From contig NZ_LMUY01000001.1 in assembly GCF_009765685.1 (NCBI RefSeq), positions 1 through 64,000 of the forward strand: a stretch of DNA of 64,000 nt. Reading direction: 5' to 3'. Positions 45,766-54,720 of the stretch are shown one piece after another. The notes below the pieces were generated by a model. That model searched no databases, had not been told where the DNA came from, and worked only from the letters and a program-made list of their open reading frames with translations. A program made the position numbers and the translations under genes. Source of the stretch: Acidisphaera sp. L21 (GTDB lineage Bacteria; Pseudomonadota; Alphaproteobacteria; Acetobacterales; Acetobacteraceae). Numbering within the stretch: the stretch's first letter is position 1; each line of letters begins with the position of its first letter.

Positions 45766-46605
45766 ATGCCTGTCAACACCAACATCGCAGAGGCACAGCC
45801 GGATAACCTGGTGACGGTTCGGCGTACCATGGCAGTCCTGGAAATGCTTGCCGATGCGGTGTCCGGTTTGTCGCTGTCCGATATTGCAAAAGAATTGGAC
45901 GTCAACAAGAGCATCGCCCTGCGCATCACCGGCACGTTGGAGGAGTTGAACTACCTGTATCGCGACAGCGAAAACCGGCGGTTCTACGCCAGCTACAAGA
46001 TCAGCAATGTCGGCCTGCGCCTACTGGGTCGCGCCCGGTTGTTGAGCCAGTGCCAGCCCGAGTTGCGGCGCCTGGCGGAGGAGACCGGCGAATTGGTGCT
46101 GTTCTCCGTGCTGGATCGCGACCAGCCACGCTGGGTCATGGCCGTCACCGGCAGTCGCCGCCGCTTGCAGGTGGAGCCGATGACGTCGATGGAATTTCAT
46201 TCGACGGCGACGGGCAAGGCGTGGTTGGCCACGCTGCCCGATGCGGAGGTCAAGCGGATCCTATCCGGCCGTTTGCGCCCCATCGCAACCAACACCATCA
46301 CCGACATGAAGCAGATGTTGGCGGAATTAAAAGCCATCCGCGCCACTGGTATCAGTTTCAGTAACGAGGAGAACGAGGTCGGCATTGCCTCCGTTGCGGT
46401 GCCAATCCGGCCGGCCGGCTCATCCAGCACTGTCGGATTTGTCAGCATCACTGCGCCACTGGTGCGCGCCAACGATGAGGATTTCGAACGCTACCGCGCC
46501 CTCCTGCTCAAGGCGGCGCGCGTATTGGGCGATAGCTGGCCGTTGCCGGCAACTGCCGAATTCTCCGACGGCGTGACAATTGGCGAAGGCCTGACGGTTC
46601 TCTAG
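45766..46605 (+). CDS. IclR family transcriptional regulator
   Basis: 279 residues. Winged helix: VRRTMAVLEMLADAVSGLSLSDIAKELDVNKSIALRITGTL. Effector domain: ETGELVLFSVLDRD, EFHSTATGKAWLATLP, GISFSNEENEVGIASVAVPI, GFVSITAP. GGAG eight bases before the ATG supports the start. It lies between the divergent binding protein and the LivH/LivM-LivG genes and is their probable regulator. Confidence 0.9.
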   Translation: MPVNTNIAEAQPDNLVTVRRTMAVLEMLADAVSGLSLSDIAKELDVNKSIALRITGTLEELNYLYRDSENRRFYASYKISNVGLRLLGRARLLSQCQPELRRLAEETGELVLFSVLDRDQPRWVMAVTGSRRRLQVEPMTSMEFHSTATGKAWLATLPDAEVKRILSGRLRPIATNTITDMKQMLAELKAIRATGISFSNEENEVGIASVAVPIRPAGSSSTVGFVSITAPLVRANDEDFERYRALLLKAARVLGDSWPLPATAEFSDGVTIGEGLTVL

Positions 46606-46746
46606 CCCGTGCGTTGATTGACATAGCTCGGCGAAAAGTATTACAGGCAACCAGGTTACATAAAAGCAGCGCACAAGACACTGCGAGCCGATATCAGGGG
46701 AAGCGTCGTGAGGTTGAACCCAACTCGACACATCGGGCGCTGACGG

Positions 46747-47607
46747 GTGTTGGCATCCATCCTCGCCTCCGGCTTGGCCATGGGCGCGGTGTACGCGCTC
46801 ACCGCGATGGCCTACAACACCATGTTCGCGGCCTCACGGGTAATGAGCTTCACCACCGGCCAACTCGGCATGCTCGGCGGGGTATTTGGTTCGTTGCTGG
46901 TGCTGCGGTTTCATATGCCCGTTGCGGTCGGGCTCATTCTCGCCATCGCGGGCTGTGCGGCGATCGGCGTGCTCACGGAACGTGTTGCCGTACGGCCGGT
47001 CTTGGCCAAGCTCGATCAGCATCTCTATGTCCTATCGACGCTGGCCCTCGCCATGGCGATTCAGCAACTCGCTGCGATCTTCTGGGGCACGGAACCGCGC
47101 CCCTTTCCGCGCCTGCTCGGCACCGCGGTTGGTGGCGTGTTCGACGAGCGATTTTGGCTGCCGTTGATGGCGTGCGTCGCCGTGATAGGCGGGCTGGAAT
47201 ATCTCTACCGTGGCACACTACTGGGGCGCGCCTTCCTGGCGGTCGCGGAAGATAGTGAGGCCGCCCGCGCCCTCGGCCTGCCAGAACGCCGATTGCGTGT
47301 GGCGAGCTACGCGCTGGCTGGCGGGATCGGCGGCATCGCCGGATTTTTCGGCGGCGAACTGATGCTGGCGTATTTCGGCAACGGCTCAATGCTCAGCTTC
47401 TATGGCTTCATCCCCGTGGCGCTCGGCGGCCTGGGCAATAATCGCGGGGCGATCATCGGCGGCCTGGCATTGGGCCTGCTGCAACAGGCAGCAAATTTCG
47501 CGCTGGGCGGGGTGTTCGCCTCCTGCGCGGTATTTGCCGTGTTCATCGCCGCGCTGCTTGCCGTCCCCGGCGGCATGTTTCGCGGCATTGCGGCACGCCG
47601 GGTATGA
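46747..47607 (+). CDS. Branched-chain-type ABC permease (LivH-like)
   Basis: 286 residues, mostly membrane-spanning. ILASGLAMGAVYALTAMAYNTMFAASRVMSF is the usual LivH start, and YFGNGSMLSFYGFIPVALGGLGNNRGAIIGG the usual end loop. The frame opens at a GTG (46747), with a TTG right after; no strong ribosome site is visible. Its stop overlaps the ATG of the LivM-LivG fusion (ATGA). Confidence 0.9.
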   Translation: MLASILASGLAMGAVYALTAMAYNTMFAASRVMSFTTGQLGMLGGVFGSLLVLRFHMPVAVGLILAIAGCAAIGVLTERVAVRPVLAKLDQHLYVLSTLALAMAIQQLAAIFWGTEPRPFPRLLGTAVGGVFDERFWLPLMACVAVIGGLEYLYRGTLLGRAFLAVAEDSEAARALGLPERRLRVASYALAGGIGGIAGFFGGELMLAYFGNGSMLSFYGFIPVALGGLGNNRGAIIGGLALGLLQQAANFALGGVFASCAVFAVFIAALLAVPGGMFRGIAARRV

Positions 47608-49406
47608 AGATCCAGGCCATTCCGTTGACCGCGGCATCACGCGGAAGCGTTGTCCCAAAAGCCGCGCGGCCGGTGCTGCCTTTCATCGCGGTACTCGCCG
47701 CAGCGATTGCATTGCCATTCGTCAGTGACGATTACTGGACACTCATCGCCACCCGGGCCGCAATCTACTGGATCCTGGTGTCCGGGCTGAACCTCGCCGT
47801 GGGATTTGGCGGCCAATTGGCGATCGGCTTCGTGGCCGTACTTACGTTGGGCGCCTACGTCGCCAGCGTGTTGGCGGCGGGGACGATCACCCTCGCCTGG
47901 CCCGCCTTCGCCGCGCTTGGGGCCGCCGGACTCGCCGGGGCTGTTGCCGGCGGCATCATTGGTTTGCCGGCGTTGCGGCTCGGTTCATTCTATTTCGCCA
48001 TGACGACCCTGGGCTTCGCCACCATCGTGACGCAAGTGGCGCTGGCCTGGACCTCGGTCACCGGCGGCGGCACCGGAGTTGCCGGGCCCAGTCTGCCGGC
48101 ACCGTTCGATACCACGCTGGGGTTATACGGGCTATGCCTCGCGCTGGCCGCGCTGTGCACTTGGATGACAGCCAATATCGCGCATAGCCGGTTCGGGCGT
48201 GGCCTGGTGGCCATCCGCGACGCCGATGTCGCGGCGGAGGCGGTCGGCGTCGCCAAACCCCGCCTGTTGCTGAGCGTCTTCGTATTGTGCGGCACGCTGG
48301 CGGGCGTGGCAGGCGGCCTATTCGCCAGCCTGCAATCCTACATCACGCCCGATGCCTTCACCTTCGACCTATCCGTGCTGTTCTTCATCGCCATCCTCGT
48401 CGGCGGCCGCGGTTCCGTGCTGGGCCCGCTGCTCGGTATCATCGTGCTGACGGTGCTGCCCGAATTAGCCGCGCCCTTGGTCGCCTGGTCGACATTTCTC
48501 TACGCCATCCTGTTGCTGGTCATCGTGCTCACCATACCCGGCGGTCTGGCGGAATTGCTGGATGTGGTGAACCGCCGCCCCATTCCGGCCGGCAGGGTCA
48601 TCTCGCCGCAAATGGACTTGGTGCCGGTGATGCTACCGCCGCGATCCGCCGGCGACAGGCTTGAGCTTCGCGACGTCCTCCTACGCTTCGGTGCCGTGCG
48701 GGCGATCGATGGGCTGGACTTGCAAATACGGCCCGGCCAGGTGCACGGACTCATCGGCCCGAACGGTTCCGGCAAAACCACTACCCTGAACGTCATCAGC
48801 GGTTACGCCGCACCCGAACAGGGACAAATCACTCTCGGCGACACACCGCTGCCCTTCGGACGACCGCATTTGCGCGCCGGGCACGGCATTGCACGCACCT
48901 TCCAGCGTCCACGGATTCTCGGCGAAAGCTCCGTGCTGCAGAACGTGGCATTGGGCGGTAGCATCAACGGCCGGGCCAGCTTCTTCGAAACGTTGCTCAG
49001 TCTGCCGCGCCATCACCGGGACGAAGCACGATTCCGCGACGACGCCCTGCTGGCGCTGCGGCTGGTGGGGCTGGAGGCGCTGGCTGCGGTGCGGGCCGAC
49101 CGTCTCCAGCACAGCGAATTGCGCTTCGTCGAAATCGCCCGCGCCCTGATGCAACGCCCCAGCATCCTGCTGCTGGACGAACCCGCCGCCGGCCTCACCC
49201 CGGGCGAGATCATCAAGCTGGGGCTGCTGATCAAAGCCGTCAGCCGGCAGGGAATCGGCGTCTTACTGGTGGAACATCACGCCGACCTCATCTTCGACGT
49301 CTGCGATCACGTCACCGTGCTGAACCTCGGCCGTGTGCTGGCCTGTGGCACGCCGGCGGAAATACGCTCCCACCGGGAAGTCGTTAGTGCCTATCTCGGT
49401 GGCTAA
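47604..49406 (+). CDS. LivM-LivG fusion: branched-chain-type permease and ATPase in one protein
   Basis: 600 residues. The first ~320 form a LivM-like permease (SGLNLAVGFGGQLAIGFVAV, LRLGSFYFAMTTLGFA). From about 350 an ATPase follows: Walker A GPNGSGKTT, Walker B SILLLDEPAAGLTPGE, switch VEHHADLIFDVCD. The ABC signature is degenerate: where LivG proteins have NLSYGEQ-like residues this one has RLQHSELRFVEIARAL. Permease-ATPase fusions of this type are known but the lost signature glycines are odd. There is no LivF gene in this cluster. Coupled to LivH by overlap. Confidence 0.9.
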   Translation: MKIQAIPLTAASRGSVVPKAARPVLPFIAVLAAAIALPFVSDDYWTLIATRAAIYWILVSGLNLAVGFGGQLAIGFVAVLTLGAYVASVLAAGTITLAWPAFAALGAAGLAGAVAGGIIGLPALRLGSFYFAMTTLGFATIVTQVALAWTSVTGGGTGVAGPSLPAPFDTTLGLYGLCLALAALCTWMTANIAHSRFGRGLVAIRDADVAAEAVGVAKPRLLLSVFVLCGTLAGVAGGLFASLQSYITPDAFTFDLSVLFFIAILVGGRGSVLGPLLGIIVLTVLPELAAPLVAWSTFLYAILLLVIVLTIPGGLAELLDVVNRRPIPAGRVISPQMDLVPVMLPPRSAGDRLELRDVLLRFGAVRAIDGLDLQIRPGQVHGLIGPNGSGKTTTLNVISGYAAPEQGQITLGDTPLPFGRPHLRAGHGIARTFQRPRILGESSVLQNVALGGSINGRASFFETLLSLPRHHRDEARFRDDALLALRLVGLEALAAVRADRLQHSELRFVEIARALMQRPSILLLDEPAAGLTPGEIIKLGLLIKAVSRQGIGVLLVEHHADLIFDVCDHVTVLNLGRVLACGTPAEIRSHREVVSAYLGG

Positions 49407-49429
49407 TCAATCAACCCAGGGAGAGTGAC

Positions 49430-49858
49430 ATGTCGAGTGCGTTGGAAGAAAAGGACGCGATCCGCGATGTGTTGTCGGAATATTGCTTCTGCCTCGATGG
49501 CGGCTTGCACGCGGAGATGGCCGCGTTGTTCACGCCAGACGGCGTGTGGGAAACCGCGTTCGGCAGTGGTGAGGGGCGCGAGGGCATCCGTGCCCTCTTG
49601 GGCCGCATCGGCCGCCCCAGCGGCACGGAGCCACGCGCCGTTCATCTGGTCGGCAACATCCTGATCAAGCTAGATGGCGACACCGCACAGGTAAAATCCA
49701 ATTGGGTGGAGCCGCAGAACAGCCGACGGGGCCCGGTGATCGAGGCCGCCGGCGCCTACTACGACCAGATGGTGAAGCTGGATGGCAAATGGATGTTCAA
49801 GCACCGCCGCATCGACCGCTTCGTCGCCGACACACGCGGTCCTGCCCATGCAAGCTGA
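49430..49858 (+). CDS. SnoaL-like/NTF2-like protein
   Basis: 142 residues with the cone-shaped NTF2-like fold pattern: EEKDAIRDVLSEYCFCLDGG, MAALFTPDGVWET, and late KLDGKWMFKHRRIDRFV. Members are polyketide cyclases, ketosteroid-isomerase relatives or dehydratases; the function cannot be assigned. GGGAGAGTGAC before the ATG is a good ribosome site. It lies between the LivM-LivG fusion and the kinase on the same strand, so it is probably cotranscribed with them. Confidence 0.8.
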   Translation: MSSALEEKDAIRDVLSEYCFCLDGGLHAEMAALFTPDGVWETAFGSGEGREGIRALLGRIGRPSGTEPRAVHLVGNILIKLDGDTAQVKSNWVEPQNSRRGPVIEAAGAYYDQMVKLDGKWMFKHRRIDRFVADTRGPAHAS

Positions 49859-49870
49859 GCTTCGTCGCGC

Positions 49871-51547
49871 ATGAAGAAACTGATCAACGACCCGCGCCAT
49901 GTGGTGCGGGAGCTGCTGGAGGGCGCCGTGAGCCTGGCGCCCAACCAGGCGCTGCTGGCGGCCGAGAACGTGGTCGTCCAATTTGGATTATCCGAAATGG
50001 CTCACCGCCCGGTGGCCGTGATCTCCGGCGGTGGCGCCGGGCATGAGCCTGCCCATGCGGGCTATGTCGGATCGGGCATGTTGGCCGCTGCCGTGGCGGG
50101 TGACGTGTTCACCTCCCCTAGCGTCGACGCGGTGTTGGCCGCGATCCACGCCGCCGCCGGGCCAGCGGGCGCGGTGTTGATCGTAAAGAACTACACCGGC
50201 GATCGCCTGAACTTCGGCCTCGCCGCCGAATTGGCGACCGCTGCTGGGATCCCGACACGCGTGGTTGTGGTGGCCGATGACGTGGCGCTGCACGACACGG
50301 TGGAACCCGGCCGCCGCCGCGGAATCGCCGGGACGGTGTTCGTGCACAAAATCGCGGGCGCCGCAGCCTCGGCCGGGCTGGCGCTGGACCAAGTGGCTGC
50401 GGAGGCGACCGCCGCCGCTTCTTCGGTCGCGACGATGGGTGTCGCACTGGGCTCCTGCACGGTGCCCGCAGCGGGTAAGCCTGGCTTCACGCTGGAAGAA
50501 ACGGAGCTGGAACTTGGCCTGGGCATCCATGGCGAGCAAGGTGTGCGCCGCGCCCCGATGCAGCCAGTGGATGCAATCGTCGACACCATGTTGGACACGA
50601 TCATCACCCAGGCGGCGTTGACGCGCGACAATCGGGTTGCGCTGCTGGTGAATGGGCTGGGTGGCACACCGCCGATGGAATTGGCGATCGTCGCCCGCCG
50701 CGCATTGGCCGTTCTACGCGAACGCGGATTGCGGGTGGAACGTGCCTGGATCGGCAACTTTATGACCGCTCTGGAAATGCCCGGGTGTTCGCTGACCCTA
50801 CTGGCGCTAGACGATGCCCGGCTCGCGCGGCTCGACGCGCCGACACAGGCCCCTGCCTGGCCTGGCGGCGGGCAGGTCCATCCGCTGACTATCATCCCCG
50901 CAACACCAGCGGCTACGGCCACGCCACAACCCGGCGGCCCACCCATCCCCCTGCTACGCGACGTAGCCCTGTCCATCGCCGCTGCGTTCGAGCGGGAGGA
51001 GGCCGCACTGACCGAACTGGACAGCCGCGCCGGTGATGGCGACCTCGGCATCAGCATGGCACGCGGGGCCGCGGCAATCCGTTCATTGCCGGGCGCCCCC
51101 TGGACCTCCCCGGCCACCGCCTTGACCGCCATGGGTGACGCGTTACGCCGGGCAATCGCCGGTAGCTCCGGCCCATTCTACGCGACGGCCCTGCTGCGTG
51201 CCGCGCGCGAAATCGACAATGGCGGCGATTGGGCCGCCGCCTTCGCCGCGGGCGCGGCATCCGTAACCGAGCTTGGCGGCGCGAAGCCTGGCGATCGCAC
51301 GATGGTCGACGCGTTGGACCCAGCCGCCACCGCCTTCACTGCGGCCATGATGGCAGGATTGGGCGGCCCGGCAGCGTGGCAGCGCGCCGTATCGGCTGCG
51401 GAACAGGGCGCCGCGAATACCGCCACCATGCGCCCCCGCCTCGGCCGCGCCGCCTATTTGGGTGATAGGGCGATCGGACATCAGGACGCCGGTGCAGCTG
51501 CCGTTCTGGTGTGGATGCGCGCCATCCAGGCAACGCTGAACACATAG
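49871..51547 (+). CDS. Dihydroxyacetone kinase, fused DhaK-DhaL (ATP-type)
   Basis: 558 residues. N-terminal DhaK domain: HVVRELLEGAVSLAPNQ, VISGGGAGHEPAHAGYVG, VLIVKNYTGDRLNFGLAAE, and the His of LGIHGEQGVRR that binds the carbonyl of the substrate as a hemiaminal. The C-terminal DhaL domain (from about 370) has the Asp-rich ATP site in SRAGDGDLGISM and a GDRTMVDALDPA loop. A two-domain ATP-dependent form, as in Citrobacter, rather than the PTS-linked version. Related enzymes phosphorylate triose or four-carbon sugars such as erythrulose, so the substrate may not be dihydroxyacetone. Confidence 0.92.
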   Translation: MKKLINDPRHVVRELLEGAVSLAPNQALLAAENVVVQFGLSEMAHRPVAVISGGGAGHEPAHAGYVGSGMLAAAVAGDVFTSPSVDAVLAAIHAAAGPAGAVLIVKNYTGDRLNFGLAAELATAAGIPTRVVVVADDVALHDTVEPGRRRGIAGTVFVHKIAGAAASAGLALDQVAAEATAAASSVATMGVALGSCTVPAAGKPGFTLEETELELGLGIHGEQGVRRAPMQPVDAIVDTMLDTIITQAALTRDNRVALLVNGLGGTPPMELAIVARRALAVLRERGLRVERAWIGNFMTALEMPGCSLTLLALDDARLARLDAPTQAPAWPGGGQVHPLTIIPATPAATATPQPGGPPIPLLRDVALSIAAAFEREEAALTELDSRAGDGDLGISMARGAAAIRSLPGAPWTSPATALTAMGDALRRAIAGSSGPFYATALLRAAREIDNGGDWAAAFAAGAASVTELGGAKPGDRTMVDALDPAATAFTAAMMAGLGGPAAWQRAVSAAEQGAANTATMRPRLGRAAYLGDRAIGHQDAGAAAVLVWMRAIQATLNT

Positions 51548-51563
51548 CGCCAGGGCGGCCGCG

Positions 51564-52370
51564 CTAGAAGCGATCGCGATGACGGTCGATGAAGGGCAGC
51601 AGCAGCGCGCACAACACCGCCGGGCTTTGGATCGCGGCGAAATGCCCGGTGTCGAGCGTCACATACGTGGAGCCGGACACCTGCGTCGCTATCGCGGCCG
51701 TCTGCTCGGGCGGGCGGGCGGAATCAAGGGTGCAGCCGATGAACAGACTGGGCGCGGTGATCGTGCCGAACACGCCCGTCAGGTCGGATGCGACCAACAT
51801 GCGGAACACCGCGGCGAAACTCGCCGGGTCATTGGCCAGCCAGCGTAGGCGCGTCGCGGCAAATCGCTGCGGGTTCTGTGCGCGCAGGATCTCGGGATAG
51901 GACGTGGCAAGGGATACCGCCTCGATCGTCCGCAAACCATCGCACTCGAACTTCGCGATCATTGCCAAAGTGGCCGCTCTGCGGTCGGGCGGGATGCTGG
52001 TGGCGGGGCTTGATACCAGCAGCATCGCTGTCCGCGCGCTATGCCGGGCTGCGAAACGCAGGGCGACATTGGCGCCCACGGCACAGCCGACCAATGCCAC
52101 TGGGGCACGCAGATCCAGCGCGTCCAACAGCGCGCCCAGATCATCGGCAAGTTGGTCGCCGCTTACCTCGCCACGGATTTTCTCCGACAGGCCGGCGCCG
52201 CGCATGTCGTAGCGCAATATGCGGTAATGCGGCTGGAGCATCGGAGCCAGTGCATCCCAGGACTCCAGCGTGCCCGCCATTTCGTGCAGCAGCACAATCG
52301 TCTCTGGCCCGGCGCCAGACAATTCGTAGCGCAACGACACGCCGCCAGCATCCACCCACGCGATGGCCAT
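51564..52370 (-). CDS. Alpha/beta hydrolase with Cys at the nucleophile position
   Basis: 268 residues. The fold pattern is normal: oxyanion-region VLLHEMAGTLESWD, YDMRGAGLSEK, and the late His in LDTGHFAAIQSP. The nucleophile elbow reads VGCAVGANVAL, that is G-C-x-x-G in place of the usual G-x-S-x-G; a Cys nucleophile is known in dienelactone hydrolase. Layout is close to 3-oxoadipate enol-lactonase. It is the last gene of the BKACE-Liv operon, overlapping LivF by one base, so it may act on a lactone or thioester in that pathway. Confidence 0.85.
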   Translation of the reverse strand: MAIAWVDAGGVSLRYELSGAGPETIVLLHEMAGTLESWDALAPMLQPHYRILRYDMRGAGLSEKIRGEVSGDQLADDLGALLDALDLRAPVALVGCAVGANVALRFAARHSARTAMLLVSSPATSIPPDRRAATLAMIAKFECDGLRTIEAVSLATSYPEILRAQNPQRFAATRLRWLANDPASFAAVFRMLVASDLTGVFGTITAPSLFIGCTLDSARPPEQTAAIATQVSGSTYVTLDTGHFAAIQSPAVLCALLLPFIDRHRDRF

Positions 52371-53080
52371 CAGAAGAAATGCCAGAAATTGGACTCACGC
52401 GCCTCATCGGGCGAGCCGTCGAACACCACGGCGCCGTTGTTCAGGATGGTGACGTGGTCGGCGATCTTCATCGAGGCGGACACGTTCTGCTCCACCAGCA
52501 CCGCGCCCACCCCGGCGCTGCGACAGACCTCACGAACCATGTCGAACAGCCGCTCCACCAAATTTGGCGCAAGGCCGATCGAAGGTTCGTCCAGCAGGAT
52601 GCATCTCGGCGAGCCGAGCAGCGCCAAGCCCAGCGCCAGCATTTGTTGCTGCCCGCCGCTCAGGCTGCCTGCCAGCGTGCTCAACCGGCCGGCCAACGCA
52701 GGGAACAGCTTCAGCACCTCCTGCACGCCGATCCGGCTGTCCGGCACACGGCAATTTCGGTCGGCGACGACATCCAGGTTTTCGCCGATGGTTAGCGTTG
52801 CGAAAATGCCCCGCCCCTCCGGCAGCAGGCGCAATCCCTGCGCCACCCGCGCGGACACCGGCTCCTGATCGACGCGGCGGCCGCCCAGCCAGACTTCGCC
52901 TTTTGCCCGGTCGTTCAGGCCCAGAATGGCCTTCAGCGTCGTTGTCTTGCCGCAGCCATTATGGCCCAGCAGCGTCAGCACCTTACCGGGCATCACCTGA
53001 AACGACACGTCATGCAACACGGTCTTGTTGCCGTAGCCCGCCACCAGGCATTTCACGTCCAGCAACGCGGGCTCGCTCAC
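52370..53080 (-). CDS. livF: Branched-chain-type ABC transporter ATP-binding protein (LivF)
   Basis: 236 residues, normal LivF length. Walker A GHNGCGKTT, signature LSGGQQQMLALGLAL, Walker B CILLDEPSIGLAPN and the final EQNVSASMKIAD switch region are present. Its ATG overlaps the LivG stop (ATGA). Complete Liv-type importer with livG, livM, livH and binding protein to its right. Confidence 0.93.
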   Translation of the reverse strand: MSEPALLDVKCLVAGYGNKTVLHDVSFQVMPGKVLTLLGHNGCGKTTTLKAILGLNDRAKGEVWLGGRRVDQEPVSARVAQGLRLLPEGRGIFATLTIGENLDVVADRNCRVPDSRIGVQEVLKLFPALAGRLSTLAGSLSGGQQQMLALGLALLGSPRCILLDEPSIGLAPNLVERLFDMVREVCRSAGVGAVLVEQNVSASMKIADHVTILNNGAVVFDGSPDEARESNFWHFF

Positions 53081-53844
53081 AACGCGCCTCCAAAATAAAT
53101 CTCGCCCAGTTTCGGGTCGGCGACGATGGCGGCGGGTTCGCCCTGGGCCAGCACGTGGCCCTGGTGCAGAAACACCACGCTATCGGCCAGGCGCTGCACG
53201 ATCCTGGTGTTGTGCTCCACCACCAGAAACGTCCGCCCCGCGGCCTTTAGCCGCAGCACCAGGGCGATCATCGCCTCCAACGCTTGCGCACTGAGGCCGG
53301 ATGTCGGTTCGTCCAGCAGCAGCAATTCGGCCCCGCTGGCCATCAGCCGCGCGACGCATAACAGCTTCTGCTCGCCGTAACTCAGATTGCGCACGGCGTC
53401 GCGGGCGCGGTGCGCCAGCCCCACCTCCTCCAAGATCGACATCGCCGCCGCCATTCGCCGCTTGCGTTCGATCTCGGTACGGATCGGCCGCAGGATCGGG
53501 CGGAACGGGTTTTCGTCGGTGCGGCTGGGCAGGTAGACCGTGACGTTATCCAGCACCGACAGATCGGCAAACAGCCGCAGATTCTGAAAGCTGCGGCAAA
53601 TGCCCAGCCCCACGATCCGTCGCGAGCCCATGCGCGTCAGCACCTGGCCGCGAAACCGCACCTGGCCGGCATCTGGACGGATGAATCCGGTAATAACGTT
53701 GAACACGCTGGTCTTGCCCGCGCCATTCGGCCCCACAAGGCAGGTGATTTGCCCGGGTTCGATGGCGAAGCTGCAATCGTCCAGCGCCTGCAACCCGCCG
53801 AACCGCTTCGACACGCCGGTTACGTCCAGATATGGCCCGCTCAT
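53077..53844 (-). CDS. livG: Branched-chain-type ABC transporter ATP-binding protein (LivG)
   Basis: 255 residues. Walker A GPNGAGKTSVFN, Q-loop ICRSFQNLRLFADLS, signature LSYGEQKLLCVARLM, Walker B LLLLDEPTSGLS and switch EHNTRIVQRLAD. All key residues are kept, in contrast to the degenerate fused LivG at 47604. It overlaps livF and livM by four bases at each end. Confidence 0.93.
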   Translation of the reverse strand: MSGPYLDVTGVSKRFGGLQALDDCSFAIEPGQITCLVGPNGAGKTSVFNVITGFIRPDAGQVRFRGQVLTRMGSRRIVGLGICRSFQNLRLFADLSVLDNVTVYLPSRTDENPFRPILRPIRTEIERKRRMAAAMSILEEVGLAHRARDAVRNLSYGEQKLLCVARLMASGAELLLLDEPTSGLSAQALEAMIALVLRLKAAGRTFLVVEHNTRIVQRLADSVVFLHQGHVLAQGEPAAIVADPKLGEIYFGGAL

Positions 53845-54704
53845 AGCCGGCGCCCCGCGATGCCCTGGGGCCGGAACAGCATGAACGCGATCAGCATCAG
53901 CCCATATAGGATCTGCCGCAACGGCCCCGCCGCGTCCGAGGGGATTGGCAACACGCTCAGCACCTGCGGCAGCGCCGTCAGCAACGCCGGGCCAATCAGC
54001 GACCCGGCGAGCGTGCGCGCGCCGCCCACCACAATCATGGTCAGCAACAGGATCGACGCATCGATATCGAACGAGCCGGGATCGATGAAACTGAGGAACC
54101 CGGCATACAGCCCACCTGCCAGGCCGACGAACATGCCCGATAGCGCCGACACGCCGACCTTGGCGGCCAGCACGCTTTTACCCGCGGCGGTCACCGCCAA
54201 TTCGTCTTCGCGGATCGCATTGATCAGCCGGCCGAACGGCGACCGCAACACCAGCCAGAAGAACAACGCCGCCGCCGCCAGCACGATGCTGGATAGCAGG
54301 ATGAACGCCCCTGGCTCGTCCAGATCACGTCCGAACACGTTAGGCGGCGGCACCCCGGCCAGGCCCGACGCGCCGCCCGTGATGTCTGTCAGGTTCATGA
54401 ACACCGCCGTCGCCGCGATCTGGATGCCGAAGGAGGTGACGACGAAGTAATCCCCGGCGATTCGCAAGGCTGGGAGCGCCACTGCGAGATTTGTCAACGC
54501 GCACAGAATCAGCGCTGCCGCCATCGCCACCGGAAATGACGCCCAGTCGTTCAGCGTCAGGATGCCAACGGTGTAGGCGCCAATGCCGAAGATGGCGCCC
54601 TGCGATACCGAGAAGATTCCGGTTACACCCACCAGCAAATTGGTCGACATCGAGGCCAGCGCGTAAATCTCGGCGATTGCCAGATAGCTGAGGAAAAAGT
54701 TCAT
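53841..54704 (-). CDS. livM: Branched-chain-type ABC permease (LivM)
   Basis: 287 residues. LAIAEIYALASMSTNLLVGVTGIFSVSQGAIFGIGAY is the family start, followed by ALRIAGDYFVVTSFGIQIAATA. The ATG at 54704 has GAGG just upstream and lies 16 bases after the LivH stop. A longer in-frame start (54740) would overlap LivH. Channel partner of LivH. Confidence 0.93.
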   Translation of the reverse strand: MNFFLSYLAIAEIYALASMSTNLLVGVTGIFSVSQGAIFGIGAYTVGILTLNDWASFPVAMAAALILCALTNLAVALPALRIAGDYFVVTSFGIQIAATAVFMNLTDITGGASGLAGVPPPNVFGRDLDEPGAFILLSSIVLAAAALFFWLVLRSPFGRLINAIREDELAVTAAGKSVLAAKVGVSALSGMFVGLAGGLYAGFLSFIDPGSFDIDASILLLTMIVVGGARTLAGSLIGPALLTALPQVLSVLPIPSDAAGPLRQILYGLMLIAFMLFRPQGIAGRRL

Positions 54705-54720
54705 CGGGCGCCTCGCCGAG

